Source: DATADD01 sp046262355 (lineage in GTDB: Bacteria; Actinomycetota; CADDZG01; WHSQ01). Taken from it: a DNA stretch of 64,000 bases. Positions 15,751 to 24,699 of this stretch are shown here, piece after piece. How positions within the stretch are numbered: position 1 is the first letter of the stretch; every line of letters starts with the position of its first letter. The notes under the pieces are model-generated. The model saw nothing but the letters and a program-made list of their open reading frames with translations, ran no database searches and was not told the origin of the DNA. The translations under genes and the position numbers were made by a program. The stretch lies in assembly GCA_046262355.1 (NCBI GenBank), contig JBHEMX010000061.1:1-64000 (forward strand). The letters are read 5' to 3'.

Positions 15751-18700
15751 GTGGCCCCTCTGACCCCCCTACTCGATCTTGTCCCACACGAGCGCGTGCG
15801 CTCTCTTCTCGACGCGCCCGGCGCGGTCACGGTTCCCGACCCGGCGCGCCCCTTCTTGCTTGCTGCGCTCGCGCGGCAAACGGGCGTCCCGGTCCTCGCG
15901 GTGGTCGCGCGCGCCGATGAGGCCGAGCAGCTCGCCCATGACGTTGAAGCGTTCCTGGGACGCGGCGGCGCAGAGGTGTTCCCCGGTTGGGAGGTGCTTC
16001 CCGGTGAGCCGATGTCGCCTTCGGTCGAGACCATGGGTCGCCGGCTCCAGGTGCTGCATCGGCTACGGGCGGGCGGCGGGTTCGTCGTCGTGGCCACCGC
16101 GCAAGGGGTCACGCAACTCGTCGCTCCGGTGATGGGGCAGGCTCCGGTGGCGCTCGAGCCGGGCACCGAGGTGTCTCTCGACGACCTCTCTCGCCGGCTC
16201 GTTGCGATGGGTTACGAGCGCAACTACATCGTCGAGCGACGCGGGGAGTTCGCGATCCGCGGCGGCGTCTTCGACGTCTTTCCTCCCGCGGCCGAGAGAC
16301 CCGTGCGAGCGGAGCTGTGGGGCGACGAGATCACCTCTCTGCGCCAGTTCGCGCTCGCGTCGCAACGATCGCTGGAGCCGATCGAGCGCGTCGAGATCGC
16401 CCCGGCGCGCGAGCTCGTGGCGGACGAGGCGACCCGGGCGCGCGCGGCCGAGCTCGCTCGTTCGAGCGACGACCCCGTGCTCGAGCAGCTCGCTCAGGGG
16501 GTCATGCTCCCCGGCGTCGAGCGCCTCCTGCCGCAGCTCTCCGGCGGCCTCGTGCCGCTCACCGACCTCTTGCCGAAGGGTTCGCCCGTGGTGATCCTCG
16601 AGCCCAAACGCGTGCGGGACCGCGCCGATGAGGTCATCGATCAGGTGTCCGAGTGGGCGCGCACCTCGGGCGCCGCCCAGGAGCATTACGGCACGCTCGA
16701 TCATGCGCTCGCCCCGGCCGACCGGGTCGTGCTGATGTCGAGCTTCGTCGAGGCCGGCTCCGAGACGCTCGCCGCAGAGACATGGACGGCGACCGCCGGA
16801 AGGCCCGAGGTCTTGATCCAGCGCCTCGGCGAGCTCGTGCGCGAGGGCTACAGGGGGGTCATAGCCGCTTCTCTTCCCGAGACCGCGGCGCGCCTGCAGC
16901 GGAACCTCCGCTCGGCGGGTCTTCCGTGGGAGGTCTGCGAAGCTGCTCCGGATGCGACCTCGCCGCCCGGCGGGGCCCTGGTCGTAGCGGAGGTCGGCCG
17001 TGGCTTCATCTTGCCGTGGGCGCGCCTCGCGCTCGTCGCGGAATCCGATCTCACCGGGCGCCGCTCTGGTGCGGCGCGCCGACGCGTCCACACGCGCCGC
17101 CGAGATGCCTCCGCTCCCCTCGATCTCGCCGAGAGCGATCTCATCGTGCACGAGGTCCACGGCATCGGACGCTACGTCGGGATGGTCGACCGGGAGCTGC
17201 TGGGGGTTCACCGCGAGTACCTGGTGATCGAGTACGCGAAGGGCGATCGCCTCTACGTGCCGAGCGACCAGGTGGACCTCGTCTCCAAGTACATCGGCGG
17301 CGAGGCGCCCAAGGTCCACAGGCTCGGGACGGGCGAGTGGGCGAAGACGAAGGCGCGCGTGCGGCGCAAGGCGCGCCGGATCGCGACCGAGCTGGTTGCT
17401 CTCTATGCGCAGCGGATCCGCGCCAAGGGCCACGAGTTCGGTGCCGACACACCGTGGCAGCGCGAGCTCGAGGACTCCTTCCCGTACGAGGAAACGCCCG
17501 ACCAGTTGCGAGCGGTGGACGAGGTCAAGGACGACATGGAGCGCCCCATCCCCATGGACAGGCTCGTCTGTGGAGACGTGGGCTACGGTAAGACCGAGAT
17601 AGCGGTACGCGCTGCGTTCAAGGGCGTGGCCGCCGGCAAGCAGGTCGCGGTTCTCGTACCCACCACGATCCTTGCCCAGCAGCACCATGCGACGTTCGTC
17701 GAGCGCTTCCGTAACTTCCCCGTTCGCATCGAGATGCTGTCGCGTTTCCTCTCTCAGAGCGAGGCGAGAAAGGTCATCGCGGACATCACCGCAGGCAAGG
17801 TCGACGTCGTGGTGGGAACCCACAAGCTGTTGTCGGAAGACGTGAAGTTCCATGATCTCGGTCTCGTCATCGTCGATGAAGAGCAGCGGTTCGGCGTGCA
17901 GCAGAAGGAGAAGCTGAAAGCTCTGCGCGCGAACGTGGACGTGCTGACCCTCACCGCCACCCCGATCCCGCGGACACTCGAGATGGCGATGTCCGGGATC
18001 CGCGATATGTCGATAGTCGACACGCCGCCGGAGAACCGGCATCCGGTCATGACTTACGTCGGGGAGTACGAGGAGCCGACGATCCGCTCGGCGATACGGC
18101 GCGAGCTGCTGCGCGATGGGCAGGTCTTCTACGTCCACCCGCGCGTCAACACCATCCAGCATGCCGCGAATGTCATGAGGGAGCTCGTTCCCGAGGCGCG
18201 CATCGGGGTCGCTCATGGACAGATGGATGAGCGCGGTCTCGAACAGGCGATGCTCGACTTCGGTGACGCGAAGACCAATGTGCTCGTGTGTACGACGATC
18301 ATCGAGTCGGGCCTCGACATACCTACGGTCAACACGCTGATAGTGGAGCGCGCCGACCTCCTCGGCTTGTCCCAGATGTATCAGTTGCGTGGCAGGGTCG
18401 GACGCGCGCACGAGCGCGCGTACGCGTACCTGTTCTTCCCGCCCGAGCGCTCGATCACGGAGGAGGCGCACGAGCGACTCAAGACGATCGTGGAGCACAC
18501 CGGCCTCGGCTCGGGCTTCCGCATAGCGATGCGCGACCTCGAGATCCGCGGTGCGGGCAACCTTCTCGGGGAGGAACAGCACGGTCACATATCAGAGGTG
18601 GGGTTCGATCTCTACGTGAAGCTCGTCGCGTCGGCGGTGGATGAGGCCAAGGGGCTTCCGTGGCACGAGGACACCGAGGTCCGCATCGATCTCCCGTTGC

Positions 18701-19110
18701 AGGCGTTCATCCCCAAGGACTACGTCGCGGAGGAGAACCTCCGGCTCGAGGCCTACAGGAGGATCGCGTCGGCGCGCAGCCCCGAGGACCTCGACGAGGT
18801 CAAAGCCGAGCTCGAAGACCGCTACGGCGCGCCGGTGCCGGCCCCCGTCGAGGCACTGTTCGATGTGGCGTCGCTGCGCCGGCTCATGACCAAGGCGGGC
18901 ATCGGCGAAGCCGCGACCGTGGCGGGCAACCTCCGCATCCGCCCGCTCGAGCTAGCGGACTCGCGCGAGATAAGGCTGCAGCGGATCTTGCCGCAAGCCG
19001 AATGGAGACCCGCGACGCAGACACTGCTGGTTCCGGAGCGCTGCGTGCCCAAGAGCGGGGTCGTGACGTGGGTGGCTAACCTGTTGCAGCAGTTAACCTC
19101 GGCCGCGTGA
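15751..19110 (+). CDS. mfd: transcription-repair coupling factor
   Basis: Mfd releases RNA polymerase stalled at lesions and recruits UvrA. At 1119 aa it has the expected order: UvrB-homology module (VFPGWEVLPGEPMSPS, then NYIVERRGEFAIRGGVFDVF), the RNAP-interaction domain around ESDLIVHEVHGIGRYVGM, then the RecG-like motor with Walker A GDVGYGKTEIAVRAAF (near residue 610), the DEEQ box IVDEEQRFGVQQKEKLK, LTATPIPRTLEMAM, and TTIIESGLDIPTVNTLIVERADLLGLSQMYQLRGRVGR split over motifs V and VI. The C-terminal TRCF domain follows. GTG start 15751. The stop overlaps the parvulin gene (GTGA). Confidence 0.96.
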   Translation: MAPLTPLLDLVPHERVRSLLDAPGAVTVPDPARPFLLAALARQTGVPVLAVVARADEAEQLAHDVEAFLGRGGAEVFPGWEVLPGEPMSPSVETMGRRLQVLHRLRAGGGFVVVATAQGVTQLVAPVMGQAPVALEPGTEVSLDDLSRRLVAMGYERNYIVERRGEFAIRGGVFDVFPPAAERPVRAELWGDEITSLRQFALASQRSLEPIERVEIAPARELVADEATRARAAELARSSDDPVLEQLAQGVMLPGVERLLPQLSGGLVPLTDLLPKGSPVVILEPKRVRDRADEVIDQVSEWARTSGAAQEHYGTLDHALAPADRVVLMSSFVEAGSETLAAETWTATAGRPEVLIQRLGELVREGYRGVIAASLPETAARLQRNLRSAGLPWEVCEAAPDATSPPGGALVVAEVGRGFILPWARLALVAESDLTGRRSGAARRRVHTRRRDASAPLDLAESDLIVHEVHGIGRYVGMVDRELLGVHREYLVIEYAKGDRLYVPSDQVDLVSKYIGGEAPKVHRLGTGEWAKTKARVRRKARRIATELVALYAQRIRAKGHEFGADTPWQRELEDSFPYEETPDQLRAVDEVKDDMERPIPMDRLVCGDVGYGKTEIAVRAAFKGVAAGKQVAVLVPTTILAQQHHATFVERFRNFPVRIEMLSRFLSQSEARKVIADITAGKVDVVVGTHKLLSEDVKFHDLGLVIVDEEQRFGVQQKEKLKALRANVDVLTLTATPIPRTLEMAMSGIRDMSIVDTPPENRHPVMTYVGEYEEPTIRSAIRRELLRDGQVFYVHPRVNTIQHAANVMRELVPEARIGVAHGQMDERGLEQAMLDFGDAKTNVLVCTTIIESGLDIPTVNTLIVERADLLGLSQMYQLRGRVGRAHERAYAYLFFPPERSITEEAHERLKTIVEHTGLGSGFRIAMRDLEIRGAGNLLGEEQHGHISEVGFDLYVKLVASAVDEAKGLPWHEDTEVRIDLPLQAFIPKDYVAEENLRLEAYRRIASARSPEDLDEVKAELEDRYGAPVPAPVEALFDVASLRRLMTKAGIGEAATVAGNLRIRPLELADSREIRLQRILPQAEWRPATQTLLVPERCVPKSGVVTWVANLLQQLTSAA

Positions 19111-20123
19111 GATCCAAGACGAGGGGCATCGCGCTCGCCGCAGTCGTGTTGCTGGCGGCCTGCGGTGGCGAGACGCTGAACCCGTCGGCGGCAACGGTAG
19201 ACGGACGCAAGATATCGATCGCCGACGTCAGCGAGGCACTCGACCGCTTCGAGAAGACGGCGCAGTTCGACCAGCTTGCACAGCAGAGCGACAATCAGTC
19301 GGCGCGGCGTCAGTTCGAACAGGCGTATCTCGGCCAGCAGATCCGTCGCGCGGTGCTGCGCCCCGCGGCCGAGGAACTGGGGATCGAGGTGGGCGACGAC
19401 GAGATCGAGGGGCAGCTCGAGCAGATCAGATCTCAGTTCCCCTCCGAGGAGGAGTTCGACAAGGCGCTCGAGGGCCAGGGGTTCACGGCGTCCGAGCTCG
19501 ACGAGCTGATCCGCGATCAGGTTCTCGAGGAGAAGATCCGCTCGGAGGTCACCAAGGGCACCGGCCCGAGCGAGGAGAAGATCAGGGACTACTACGAATC
19601 GAACGAGGAGAACTACAGCCAGACGCGCGTCCAGCACATCCTCGTGGAGAAGACGGACCTCGCGCGGTCCATCTCGGAGCAGCTACAGCGTGCGCCGGAG
19701 GGGAAGGTGGACGAGATCTTCGCGAGGCTTGCGAAGAAACACTCGACCGACCCCTCGGGCAAGGACGGGGGCCAACTCGGCTGGGTCGCGCCAGGAAGTC
19801 TCGTGCCGGAGTTCGAGCAGGCGATGGACGACCTCGGCATCGGCGACGTCTCCGAGCCCGTGCAGACGGAGTTCGGTTTCCACGTCATCCGAGTCACGGG
19901 CCGCAGGACACAGCCGTTCGGCGATGTGTCCGACGAGATCGAGGCGCAGCTGGGGGGCGGCGCCGCCGAGGACGCGTTCCGGGAGTGGCTCACGGCCGCA
20001 TACAGGGACGCAGACGTCGAGGTCAACCCGAGGTACGGCGAGCTCGACGTCGCCACCGGTCAGATCGTGAACCCGTCGGCCGAGGACGTTCCCGGCGCCG
20101 ACGAGTCGACGCCCGAGGGTTGA
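19107..20123 (+). CDS. SurA/PrsA-like parvulin peptidyl-prolyl isomerase lipoprotein
   Basis: Predicted extracytoplasmic foldase. The N-terminus has a basic start, hydrophobic stretch and lipobox LLAACGG. A SurA-type chaperone segment rich in charged helices follows (residues about 30-165), then one parvulin domain: RVQHILVEKTDLARSISEQL, FARLAKKHSTDPSGKDGGQLGWV, LVPEFEQAMDDLGIGDVSEPV and TEFGFHVIRVTGRR. A short acidic tail ends the 338-aa protein. Translationally coupled to mfd upstream and mazG downstream (TTGA). The mfd-parvulin-mazG-eno order is typical of this phylum. Confidence 0.92.
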   Translation: MRSKTRGIALAAVVLLAACGGETLNPSAATVDGRKISIADVSEALDRFEKTAQFDQLAQQSDNQSARRQFEQAYLGQQIRRAVLRPAAEELGIEVGDDEIEGQLEQIRSQFPSEEEFDKALEGQGFTASELDELIRDQVLEEKIRSEVTKGTGPSEEKIRDYYESNEENYSQTRVQHILVEKTDLARSISEQLQRAPEGKVDEIFARLAKKHSTDPSGKDGGQLGWVAPGSLVPEFEQAMDDLGIGDVSEPVQTEFGFHVIRVTGRRTQPFGDVSDEIEAQLGGGAAEDAFREWLTAAYRDADVEVNPRYGELDVATGQIVNPSAEDVPGADESTPEG

Positions 20124-21124
20124 CCGGCTCGCTCGGCCGAAGGTCCGTGGCGCTTCTCGTCGTTCCGCTCGCCGCAGACGAGACGGGCGTGCTGACGCTC
20201 GACGAATGGGATGCTCTCAACGGGTGCGAGCGAGTGATGTTCGAGCGCCCCGATCACCCGCTGATCGAGCGGCTGCAGGCGGCTGGGGTGCCGGCAGCCG
20301 CGTTCGACGACGAGCCCGCAGCCCAGAGCGACGGCTGGGCGCTCGTGGCGGAGCCCGATTCCCGACGGATCCTTGAGCTTGCGCGCGCGGGAGCGGTCGT
20401 CTCGGCGGGAGCCGCCTCGCCGCCGGACCCGGTGACCGCCGCACACGCGGCTCGCGTAGTACGGCGCGCCGCAGCCTCCCTCGGCACCCTCGCGGCGGTC
20501 ATGGCGAGGCTGCGCAGCGAGGACGGATGCCCGTGGGATCGCGATCAGTCGCATGGGTCCCTGACCGTCCACCTCCTCGAGGAGGCGCACGAGGTCATCG
20601 ATGCGGTCGAGAGCGATCGGCTCGAGGCGGAGTTGCAGGAGGAGCTCGGGGATGTGCTGCTGCAGGTTGCGTTCCACGCCCGCCTCGCCGAACAGGAGGG
20701 TCGCTTTGACCTGGCCGAGGTGGCCGACGGCATCGTGGCCAAGCTGGTGCACCGGCATCCCCACGTCTTCGGCGACGTGGAGGTCGCCGACGCCGCCGAG
20801 GTTCTGCGCAACTGGGAGACGATCAAGAGTTCGGAGAAGGATCGCAGCGACCCCTTCGAGGACATCCCATCGGCGCTGCCGGCGCTGCTGGCCGCCTCCA
20901 AGACGCAGAAGCGAGCGGCTCGGCTCGGGTTCTCCGCGGGCGAGGACGAGGCTCGCGCGCGCCTCGGCGAGGCGCTCGCGTCGGACGACGGAGTCGGGCG
21001 GGCGCTGTTCTGGCTCGTCGCCGTGGCGCGCGCCCGAGGGACGGATCCCGAGGCGGCGCTGCGGCGCGCCACGCGCGCCTTCCGGGACCGTGTCGCCGCC
21101 CGGCCGCCCCTCCGTCGGGCGTGA
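20120..21124 (+). CDS. mazG: MazG nucleoside triphosphate pyrophosphohydrolase with N-terminal extension
   Basis: MazG hydrolyses (d)NTPs to monophosphates, cleaning the pool. The MazG domain spans roughly residues 120-290, with LRSEDGCPWDRDQSHGSL, LLEEAHEVIDAVES, LQEELGDVLLQVAFHARLA and HRHPHVFGDVEVADAAEVLRNWE, giving the EExxE and ExxD metal ligands. The first ~120 residues (VALLVVPLAADETGVLTLDEWDAL) resemble a degenerate partner domain, as in mycobacterial MazG, which carries an extra N-terminal region. TTG 20120 overlaps the parvulin stop as TTGA. 334 aa. Confidence 0.92.
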   Translation: MTGSLGRRSVALLVVPLAADETGVLTLDEWDALNGCERVMFERPDHPLIERLQAAGVPAAAFDDEPAAQSDGWALVAEPDSRRILELARAGAVVSAGAASPPDPVTAAHAARVVRRAAASLGTLAAVMARLRSEDGCPWDRDQSHGSLTVHLLEEAHEVIDAVESDRLEAELQEELGDVLLQVAFHARLAEQEGRFDLAEVADGIVAKLVHRHPHVFGDVEVADAAEVLRNWETIKSSEKDRSDPFEDIPSALPALLAASKTQKRAARLGFSAGEDEARARLGEALASDDGVGRALFWLVAVARARGTDPEAALRRATRAFRDRVAARPPLRRA

Positions 21125-21340
21125 CGCCGAACACCTCCGAACTTCGCCACGGCGCCTAGACCCGCCCGGGCCCCCGACCATCGAACTCCTTGCATCCAGA
21201 CACGCTATGCGTGCGCGATCGCAAGGAGGATGAGGGGGAGGCCGAGGCCGCCCGGCCGGGGAAGGGCGGGGCCAAACGCAAAGGCCGGCTTGCCATGTGA
21301 ACCGAGTCGTTCATTGTTACTGTAGTTGCAGGAGTGACTG

Positions 21341-21415
21341 GACGGCGGACCCGACAGAGGCGGCGGGCCCCGACAGAGACGGCGGGCACCGACAGAGCCG
21401 ACGGGACCCGACAGA
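21341..21415 (+). repeat. four tandem copies of a ~19-bp unit in the eno leader
   Basis: Units at 21341-21358, 21359-21377, 21378-21396 and 21397-21415 share gacggcggg, two to four variable bases, then ccgacaga. The last unit runs into AGAGGA, which serves as the ribosome-binding site of eno, ten bases before its TTG. The remainder of the 300-bp gap (21125-21340) shows no gene; it contains an AT-richer stretch at 21309-21335 where a promoter could lie. Confidence 0.7.
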
Positions 21416-21425
21416 GAGGAACGGA

Positions 21426-22712
21426 TTGAGCGAGGTCATGTTCGTGCGCGGGCGGGAGATCCTCGACTCCCGGGGCAATCCCACGGTCGAGGCGGAGGTG
21501 ACCCTGGACTCGGGCGCCCTGGGGCGCGCCGCGGTTCCGTCGGGCGCGTCCACGGGCGCGGGCGAGGCGATCGAGCTGCGCGACGGTGGGGAGCGCTATC
21601 GGGGCAAGGGGACGCGCAACGCGGTGAGAGGCATCAACGACGTGCTGGGTCCCGCCATCCTCGGGCAGGACGCCCTCGAGCAGCGCATCGTCGACACGAT
21701 CATGCGCGATGTCGACGGGACCGACGACAAGTCGAAGGTGGGGGCGAACGCGATCCTCGGGGTGTCGCTCGCGCTCGCGCACGCGGCCGCGGCGGAGCTC
21801 GAGCTGCCGCTGTTCCGCTTCCTCGGCGGACCGGATGCCCACCTGCTCCCCGTGCCGCTGATGAACGTGATCAACGGCGGCGCGCACGCGGACAACGCAC
21901 TCGACTTCCAGGAGTTCATGTTCGTGCCGCTGGGGGCCGGGCACTTCGCCGAGGCTCTCCGGTGGGGCTCCGATGCCTATCACTCGCTCAAGGCGATCCT
22001 CGATCGACGAGGCCTGTCGACCGGCGTCGGCGACGAGGGCGGCTTCGCCCCGGACCTCGAGTCCAACGAAACCGCGCTCGAACTCATCGTGGAGGCGATC
22101 TCTGCCGCGGGCTACGAGCCCGGGCGAGATATCGCGGTCGCGCTCGATCCGGCGACGTCGGAGATCCGGAAAGAGGACGCGTACATCCTCGCCTCGGAGC
22201 AGCGCAGGCTCTCGAGCGACGACATGGTGGGGTTCTGGGAGGACTGGATCGATCGTTACCCGATCGTGTCGATCGAGGACGGCATGGCCGAAGACGACTG
22301 GGAGGGGTGGAAGTCGCTCACGTCGCGCCTCGGGAACCGGGTTCAGCTCGTTGGAGACGACTTCTTCGTGACCAACACCGAGCTGCTCGAGAGAGGCATC
22401 CGCGCGGGCGCCGCTAACTCCGTCTTGGTCAAACCGAACCAGATCGGCACCCTCACCGAAACCCTGGAGTGCGTGCGGATCGCGCAGCGCGCCGCCTACA
22501 CGACGGTGGTCTCCCATCGCTCGGGTGAGACCGAGGACGCAACGATCGCCGACATCGCGGTCGGCGTGAACGCGGGGCAGATCAAGACCGGCGCGCCGGC
22601 GCGCGGCGAGCGCACGGCCAAGTACAACCAGCTCCTGCGGATAGAGGACCGGCTCGGCGATGCGGCCCGTTATCCGGGCGCCGGTGCGTTCCCGCGTTGG
22701 AGGGCGCCATGA
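21426..22712 (+). CDS. eno: enolase
   Basis: Converts 2-phosphoglycerate to phosphoenolpyruvate in glycolysis. Family signatures: FVRGREILDSRGNPTVEAEV, PSGASTGAGEAIELRDG, LMNVINGGAHADNALDFQEF, GVGDEGGFAPDL (catalytic Glu), SIEDGMAEDDWEGW and VGDDFFVTN (Mg ligands), NSVLVKPNQIGTLTE (catalytic Lys) and VSHRSGETEDATIADIAVG. 428 aa. TTG 21426 is preferred over the in-frame ATG four codons later, because AGAGAGGA lies five bases upstream and the N-terminus then has the usual length. Its TGA overlaps the ftsB start (ATGA). Confidence 0.96.
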   Translation: MSEVMFVRGREILDSRGNPTVEAEVTLDSGALGRAAVPSGASTGAGEAIELRDGGERYRGKGTRNAVRGINDVLGPAILGQDALEQRIVDTIMRDVDGTDDKSKVGANAILGVSLALAHAAAAELELPLFRFLGGPDAHLLPVPLMNVINGGAHADNALDFQEFMFVPLGAGHFAEALRWGSDAYHSLKAILDRRGLSTGVGDEGGFAPDLESNETALELIVEAISAAGYEPGRDIAVALDPATSEIRKEDAYILASEQRRLSSDDMVGFWEDWIDRYPIVSIEDGMAEDDWEGWKSLTSRLGNRVQLVGDDFFVTNTELLERGIRAGAANSVLVKPNQIGTLTETLECVRIAQRAAYTTVVSHRSGETEDATIADIAVGVNAGQIKTGAPARGERTAKYNQLLRIEDRLGDAARYPGAGAFPRWRAP

Positions 22713-23116
22713 GCGCCACGCCGCTTCGCCGGCCGCGGCTCAACCTCGGCATCGGGCCGCAGGTGGTCGCGGTGCTGCTCCTCCTCGGGCTCGCGGGCGC
22801 GATGGCGATCCAGCCCACTCGACAGCTGCTCGCGCAGCGCAGCCGGATCGCCGAGATGAGCGCAGAGCTGCGACGCACCGAAGCTCTCAACGGGCGCCTC
22901 GAGGACTACATCGGACGCCTCAACGATCCGGACTACATCGAGCAACAGGCGCGCTCTCAGCTCGGGCTCGTGAGGCCCGGCGAGACGACGTTCGTGGTCA
23001 TGCCGCCGAGCAGGCGAGCGGACAAGCGCGCGGGGCAGAGGCGCAGGCCACAGCCTCCTCCGGCTGCGGAGACGACATTCCTGGAGCGGTTGCTCGGTTT
23101 CCTCGGCGTGCCATAG
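22709..23116 (+). CDS. ftsB: FtsB/DivIC-family septum formation initiator
   Basis: Single-pass divisome protein of the FtsB/DivIC family, bridging FtsL and the septal synthase. 135 aa: a basic cytoplasmic N-terminus, one membrane segment (VVAVLLLLGLAGAMAI), a coiled coil (residues about 45-85, with RSRIAEMSAELRRTEALNG) and the family signature LNDPDYIEQQARSQLGLVRPGE. A basic Pro/Arg tail follows. The ATG overlaps the eno stop as ATGA, the usual eno-ftsB coupling in Actinomycetota. Confidence 0.9.
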   Translation: MSATPLRRPRLNLGIGPQVVAVLLLLGLAGAMAIQPTRQLLAQRSRIAEMSAELRRTEALNGRLEDYIGRLNDPDYIEQQARSQLGLVRPGETTFVVMPPSRRADKRAGQRRRPQPPPAAETTFLERLLGFLGVP

Positions 23117-23218
23117 CCGGCGCTGCCTCGAAGGAGATGCGCGCCCGATAGGATCGCTGCATCTTGAAGGCACCCTCGGCAGCGGTATCCTCGGTGGCCG
23201 GGACCCATTGACCCGGAA

Positions 23219-23725
23219 GTGACGCCGGACGCGGATCGACTGACCCATTCGGCCGAGGATCGGCGGGCGGTCGAGGCGCAGCTCGGACGGCCACTGCGCG
23301 GCCGCTGGGCTGTGGCGCGGCGTTGTCACCTGGGGATCCCGATGGTGATCGAGAACCATCCGCGGCTCGAGAGTGGCGAGCCCTTCCCTACCCTTTTCTG
23401 GCTCACCTGTCCGATCCTCGTCAAGCGCTCGAGCCGGCTCGAGGCAGGCGGCCACATGGACGCGGTCAACTCCCGCATCGGGCGCGACGGAGGTGCGCGC
23501 GCTCGACTCGCCGGTGCGATCGGCCGCCTCAGGACACGCCGCGACGCTCTCGAGCCGATCACGGACTCCGGCGCGCCGCCGGGAGGGGGACCACAGCGCG
23601 TGAAGTGCCTTCATGCACACGTCGCTCACGAGCTAGCCGACCCTCCCAACCCGGTGGGCGCCGAGGTGCTTGCGCGGGCCGGCTTCCCCGACTGCACGGC
23701 CGCCTGCGTCTCCTCTCGGCCATGA
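23219..23725 (+). CDS. DUF501 family protein
   Basis: 168-residue member of a conserved actinobacterial family of unknown function found between ftsB and ppx. Recognised by LGRPLRGRWAVARRCHLGIPMVIENHPRL, which runs in two parts, PFPTLFWLTCPILVKRSSRLEAGG, and the C-terminal NPVGAEVLARAGFPDC. Several conserved Cys/His (ARRCH, TCPIL, KCLHAH, DCTAAC) could bind a metal or be redox-active (inference). GTG start 23219; its TGA overlaps the ppx ATG. Confidence 0.88.
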   Translation: MTPDADRLTHSAEDRRAVEAQLGRPLRGRWAVARRCHLGIPMVIENHPRLESGEPFPTLFWLTCPILVKRSSRLEAGGHMDAVNSRIGRDGGARARLAGAIGRLRTRRDALEPITDSGAPPGGGPQRVKCLHAHVAHELADPPNPVGAEVLARAGFPDCTAACVSSRP

Positions 23726-24639
23726 GGGTTGCCGCCATAGATGTAGGAACGAACTCGACGCGCCTGCTCGTCGCCGAGGAGCGCCCCGGTGGTTTCCGCT
23801 CGGTCGATCGACGCATGACGATCACGCGTCTCGGAGAGGGGGTCGGCGGGCGCAAGCTCCTGTCCCCGGAGGCCCTGGAGCGCACGTTCAGGACAATCGC
23901 CGAGTACGCGGCGACGTGCGGCGAGTACGGGATCGAACGGCTGCGTGTCACCGGAACGTCTGCTGTCAGGGACGCGCGCAACCGAGATGAGTTCTTCGAC
24001 GGGGTTCGAAGGTTGACCGGACACGAGCCCGAGCTGTTGTCCGGGGAGCAGGAGGCGCGCGCCACGTTCCTCGGCGTCCGCTCGGATCTGCCGGACGGCG
24101 CGCCGGTCCTCGTCGTCGACATCGGCGGAGGCTCCACGGAATTCATCTCGGGAACGGACGAGCCGGTGACCCTCGTGTCGATCGACGTCGGGTGTGTTCG
24201 CATGCTCGAGAAGTATCTCCACTCCGATCCTCCGGCCGAGGGGGAGCTTGCCGCGCTGGCGGCCGAAGTCACAGAGGCGATCGAGGCCGCCCAGGAGTCG
24301 TTGGAGGTTCCGTCCGGGACGCGTCTCGTGGGCGTCGCGGGGACCGTCACCCAGCTCGCGGCGCTCAAGGCGGGTTTGCCCGTCTACGACCCCGACGTCG
24401 TTCACCACATGCTTCTCTCGCACGGCGACGTGAGGTTGCTGGCCAGGCGTCTCGCAAGCCTTACCTACGCGCAGCGCAGGCGCGTCAAGGGCCTCGAGGC
24501 AGGCAGGGTGGACGTCATCGTCGCGGGCGCCGAGATACTGCTGCGCGTCATGGAGTCCTTCGATGCGCCCGAGGTCCTCGTGTCCGAGAAGGACATCCTC
24601 GACGGCCTCGTCCTTCAGCTCCTGGAGGCAACGAGATAG
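23722..24639 (+). CDS. ppx: Ppx/GppA-family exopolyphosphatase
   Basis: Short-form exopolyphosphatase/guanosine pentaphosphate hydrolase of the actin-like ATPase superfamily. Phosphate-loop motifs: AAIDVGTNSTRLLVAE, ITRLGEGVG, RVTGTSAVRDARNR, LVVDIGGGSTEFISG and LVGVAGTVTQLAAL. 305 aa, the usual length for actinobacterial Ppx without the C-terminal HD-like domain. ATG 23722 overlaps the DUF501 stop. Role: degradation of polyphosphate and possibly pppGpp. Confidence 0.92.
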   Translation: MRVAAIDVGTNSTRLLVAEERPGGFRSVDRRMTITRLGEGVGGRKLLSPEALERTFRTIAEYAATCGEYGIERLRVTGTSAVRDARNRDEFFDGVRRLTGHEPELLSGEQEARATFLGVRSDLPDGAPVLVVDIGGGSTEFISGTDEPVTLVSIDVGCVRMLEKYLHSDPPAEGELAALAAEVTEAIEAAQESLEVPSGTRLVGVAGTVTQLAALKAGLPVYDPDVVHHMLLSHGDVRLLARRLASLTYAQRRRVKGLEAGRVDVIVAGAEILLRVMESFDAPEVLVSEKDILDGLVLQLLEATR

Positions 24640-24687
24640 ATCCCATGGTGGGGCGCGTCGGAGGGCGGCACAACCGACGCGGCGCGA

Positions 24688-24693
24688 TAGCCT
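24688..24693 (+). promoter_or_regulatory. candidate -10 box for the acyl-CoA synthetase gene
   Basis: TAGCCT lies exactly six bases before ATG 24700, with no Shine-Dalgarno between, the spacing expected for a leaderless actinobacterial mRNA. No clear -35 is seen. Confidence 0.35.
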
Positions 24694-24699
24694 GCAGTC

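Noticed and set aside
16063..18588. 841-residue minus-strand frame inside mfd
   Set aside because: Shadow of mfd; composition is His/Arg/Asp-rich with no recognisable domain.
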